A stretch of DNA of 64,000 nucleotides, taken from Membranipora membranacea. Taxonomy: Eukaryota; Bryozoa; Gymnolaemata; Cheilostomatida; Membraniporidae. Shown here piece after piece: positions 61,462-64,000 of this stretch (within the stretch, counting starts at the first letter, position 1; every line of letters begins with the position of its first letter). The notes beneath the pieces are model-generated. The model was not told where the DNA came from, did no database searches, and saw only the letters and a program-made list of their open reading frames with translations. The stretch is taken from NCBI GenBank assembly GCA_914767715.1, contig OU612074.1, positions 5,409,501-5,473,500 on the forward strand, given 5' to 3'. The translations under genes were made by a program, and so were the position numbers.

Positions 61462-62216
61462 ATGTCAATAGGTAAGGTACCTGAATATGATTGTAAATAT
61501 AAATGGCCCACATATAAACTGAGATTAAGTTCTTGGCATGATGCCAACGAGGTAACTGAGGCTGCTAAATAGAAAAATATTCTTTTGGCTATGATAGGTA
61601 ATGAAACTCTGGACCTGCTTATAAGCTTGAGTGTCCCAAACGAAGTAGAGGATTCCACATTTGATGCTCTTGTTACATAACTAGACGAACATTTTAGAGC
61701 TGGAGTCAATGCAGTGTCGGAATCTCTAAGGTTCGAAATGAGAAATCAAATGCCTAAAGAATCTGTTTCAGATTATAATGTAGCCATATCAAAACTCAGC
61801 ATATATGCAGGGTTTGGTACAGGTAACGCTTTATACAATTGTCTCCGTAATATACTGATTTGTGGCCTGCATGTCAGCAATAATCGAATTTGTGAGGCAC
61901 TGTTGAAAGAGGGTGATACATTAACATAGAGTAATTCGAAATCTATAGCCATGGCAATGGGTGTGGCACAAAAGCACCCTAGCTCAGACAATAGCCAACC
62001 AGCAGCAAGCAGCTTTAATACTGGCGTGAATAGAACGAGTCGTAAAAAAAGTCATGATAATTGAGAAACGCACATTAAATGGACACACTGTGCTGGTCCC
62101 CACAAGGCTGACAGCTGTCCAAATAAACAAATGATAAATGTAGAAAATGTTCTAAAAAAAGTCATTTTGCTAAATGTTGTAGAACTCGGACTGATGACGG
62201 TGGCAAAAGTGGTAAC
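61462..62216 (+). pseudogene. Ty3-like gag remnant
   Basis: The frame from 61462 matches a gag capsid (YKLRLSSWHDANEV; FEMRNQMPKESVSDYNVAI; AGFG; LLKEGDTLT) but is broken by stops near 61570, 61678 and 61927. A CCHC zinc knuckle (C-x2-C-x4-H-x4-C; CRKCSKKSHFAKCC) is readable at about 62137-62180 in the frame that leads into the protease. Confidence 0.75.
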
Positions 62217-62459
62217 GTGAGTGCTGTAGAGATGGTCTATCCGGAAATCAACCTCATGGCTGATGTACGCAAACCGATTGATATACCAATGAAGGTTGAA
62301 GGTAAATCTATCGAATTACAATTGGATACTGGGTGTGGTTGGAGTCTAATATCATCAAAAGTGTACCAGTCAAAATTCAGTCATTGTAAGTTGTCTGCTC
62401 GTTCTGACTTGACATTACATGATTATAGTTTCAATCCAATTAAAGTCTTAGGTCTCTAG
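62217..62459 (+). pseudogene. Retroviral-type aspartic protease remnant
   Basis: Contains LQLDTGCGWSLIS, the D-T-G active site of a retropepsin-like protease; ends at a stop at 62457. Confidence 0.8.
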
Positions 62460-62502
62460 TTTATGCAGCCCAGTCACATAAGTTGCCGCTTATTGTAGTA
62501 CA

Positions 62503-63786
62503 GTGTACTGTTTGCTAGGTCGGAATTGGCTTTCTCACATACGGTTGAATTGGAATGAAATATTCTCAGTACCAATAGTAGGTCAGGTCAAATCTTGTAC
62601 TCTCGATGAGGTGTTGTCAAAGCATGCTCAGGTATTTCATAGTGATTGCCTTGGTGAGATAAGAGGTTATGAGGCTTCTATAGAGTTGAAACCTGATTTT
62701 ACACCCATATTCTGTAAAGCTCGTCCAGTTCCGTTGACGTTCAGAGGTAAAGTAGATGCTGATATAGATAAACGAGTCTCAGACGGTTCTCTCATACCTG
62801 TTCAGAAGAGTAAATGGACTTCACCGTTCGTATGTGTATCCAAGGATCAAGGCAAAAATGTAAGAGTATGCGCCGACTACTCCATCTCCGTGAACAAGGC
62901 TATTAAAGACAATGTTTATCCGCTGCGGCTGCCAGATGATCTCTTCACAATGATGAAAGGAGAAAAATTCTCTAAGATTGACCTCGCATCTGCCTACACG
63001 CAGTTAAAGCTAGACAATAGCTCTCGGAAGATTCTCACGATGAATACTCCTAGAGGGTTGTTAGTGTCTACCAGGTTGCTGTTTGGTGTAAAAGTAGCAA
63101 GTATGCAGTTTCAGAAAGTCCTAGATCAGATTTTGTCAGGTGTTCTTTACACATGTTGTTATATCTATGATATTCTGGTAACAGGTCCTAATGATCATAA
63201 GCACTTGAAAAGGCTAGATTAGGTTTTGAACGCTTGGAAAAACATGGTATCACATTGAATAAACACAAAAAATTTGTTCTTGCAGTTGTCGGTTCCATAT
63301 CTTGGTCATGTTCTCAGTAAATCTGGCATAGCACCCAATGAAGACAGAGTAAAAGCTATAAAGGAAGCGAAGACTCCTAAGAAAGTCCAAGACGTGCAGC
63401 AGTTCATGGGAATGATCAACTACCATGGAAAGTTCATCGAAGAAGTCGCTACCAAAGCTGAGCCGTTACATAATCTAATGGTTGATGGAGTTGACTTCGT
63501 TTGGACGGAAGAGTGCCAACAAGCATTCAACAATCTGAAGGAAGAGTTGTGCACTCAAACACTACTCACCAGATTTGACCCTAGAAAACAGCTAGTGATG
63601 GCGTGTGATGCAAGTCCCTACGGCGCTGGAGCCATAATCTCACATAGAGAAGAAGATGGATCTGAAACACTGATAGCCTGCCTCCAGAACACTATCAAAT
63701 ATAGAATCCAACTATGCTCAGACACACAGAGAAGCTCTCAGCATCATGATTGGATTGAAGTTTGCAAAGTATCTGATTGGCAATAA
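62503..63786 (+). pseudogene. Ty3-like reverse transcriptase / RNase H remnant
   Basis: Reverse transcriptase blocks SKWTSPFVCVSKD, VRVCADYSISVN, FSKIDLASAYTQLKLD and LLFGVKVASMQFQKVLD are clear. The catalytic Y-x-D-D reads YIYDI, so one catalytic Asp is lost. A stop at 63220 interrupts the frame. It resumes at 63274 (VPYLGHVLSKSGI; FMGMINYHGKFI), then RNase H (MACDASPYGAGAIIS) with a frameshift near 63690, after which TDHSALNT and a VDYLSRAPLS block appear in another frame up to about 63970. Confidence 0.88.
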
Positions 63787-64000
63787 ATTCATACTCAAAA
63801 CAGATCACAGTGCACTTAACACAGTCTTTGGCCCTAATGCTAAACTAGAGTCTGGAGTTGCCCTCTCTCGACTGCACAGATAGAAACTCATTCTAAACAA
63901 GTTCAACTATACAGTAGAATAACGCAACGGTTCTGACTCATGCCATGTTGATTATCTGTCTAGAGCTCCGCTCAGTTCTAATGAAAGTTTTGAGATGGAA

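Larger units (their letters stand above)
61331..64000 (+). mobile_element. Decayed Ty3-like LTR retrotransposon, 5' part
   Basis: Gag, protease, reverse transcriptase and RNase H remnants appear in order and run off the window end; integrase and the 3' LTR are outside. Several stops and frameshifts make it inactive. Confidence 0.85.

Overview
This is eukaryotic DNA from an animal, most likely an AT-rich marine invertebrate; a lophotrochozoan such as a mollusc or annelid is my guess, and nothing here fixes the phylum. The evidence is short GT-AG introns, secreted PAN plus F-type-lectin-like proteins in tandem copies, a caspase, a uromodulin-type D8C protein, a THAP9/P-element-like gene and many animal-type transposons (a Jockey/CR1-like LINE, Ty3-like LTR elements and cut-and-paste DNA elements). 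There are no bacterial operons, CRISPR arrays or recognisable RNA genes.

The backbone of the left 49 kb is one gene family. Each full gene has three exons (phase 1/phase 1): a signal peptide plus PAN/apple-like domain, then a fucolectin (F-type lectin/FTP)-like domain split over exons 2 and 3. Copies A (1-1084, cut by the window edge) and B (6340-6982, a broken copy) lie on the minus strand. Copies C (19451-20478), D (30948-32378), E (38968-40370) and F (48559-48796, truncated) lie on the plus strand. D, E and F are parts of a tandem array with a unit of about 7.6 kb. Comparing paralogous units exposes filled and empty sites of several DNA transposons: a 387-bp TTA-flanked MITE, a 4.05-kb TTAA-flanked element and a 908-bp hAT-like insert.

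Between the two orientations of the cluster lies a minus-strand, intron-rich P-element/THAP9-like gene (about 9.1-18.7 kb). I could join its exons in consistent phase by hand. A young LTR retroelement (13399-17071, 247-bp LTRs, 5-bp target duplication, carrying a 73-bp satellite) sits inside one intron. A nearly intact LINE (about 21.1-25.6 kb) follows copy C.

The right part (49-64 kb) is sparser. It holds a degenerate tandem array at 52.8-53.3 kb, a minus-strand secreted coiled-coil/D8C protein gene (55000-55695), a two-exon gene fusing an ankyrin-like region to a caspase domain (57548-59389), and the 5' part of a decayed Ty3-like retrotransposon that runs off the end (about 61.3-64.0 kb). 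The lectin, D8C and caspase genes would fit recognition and cell-death functions, but nothing in the sequence links them functionally.

All exon boundaries were placed by eye from GT/AG sites, phase and paralogue comparison; transcripts would settle them.
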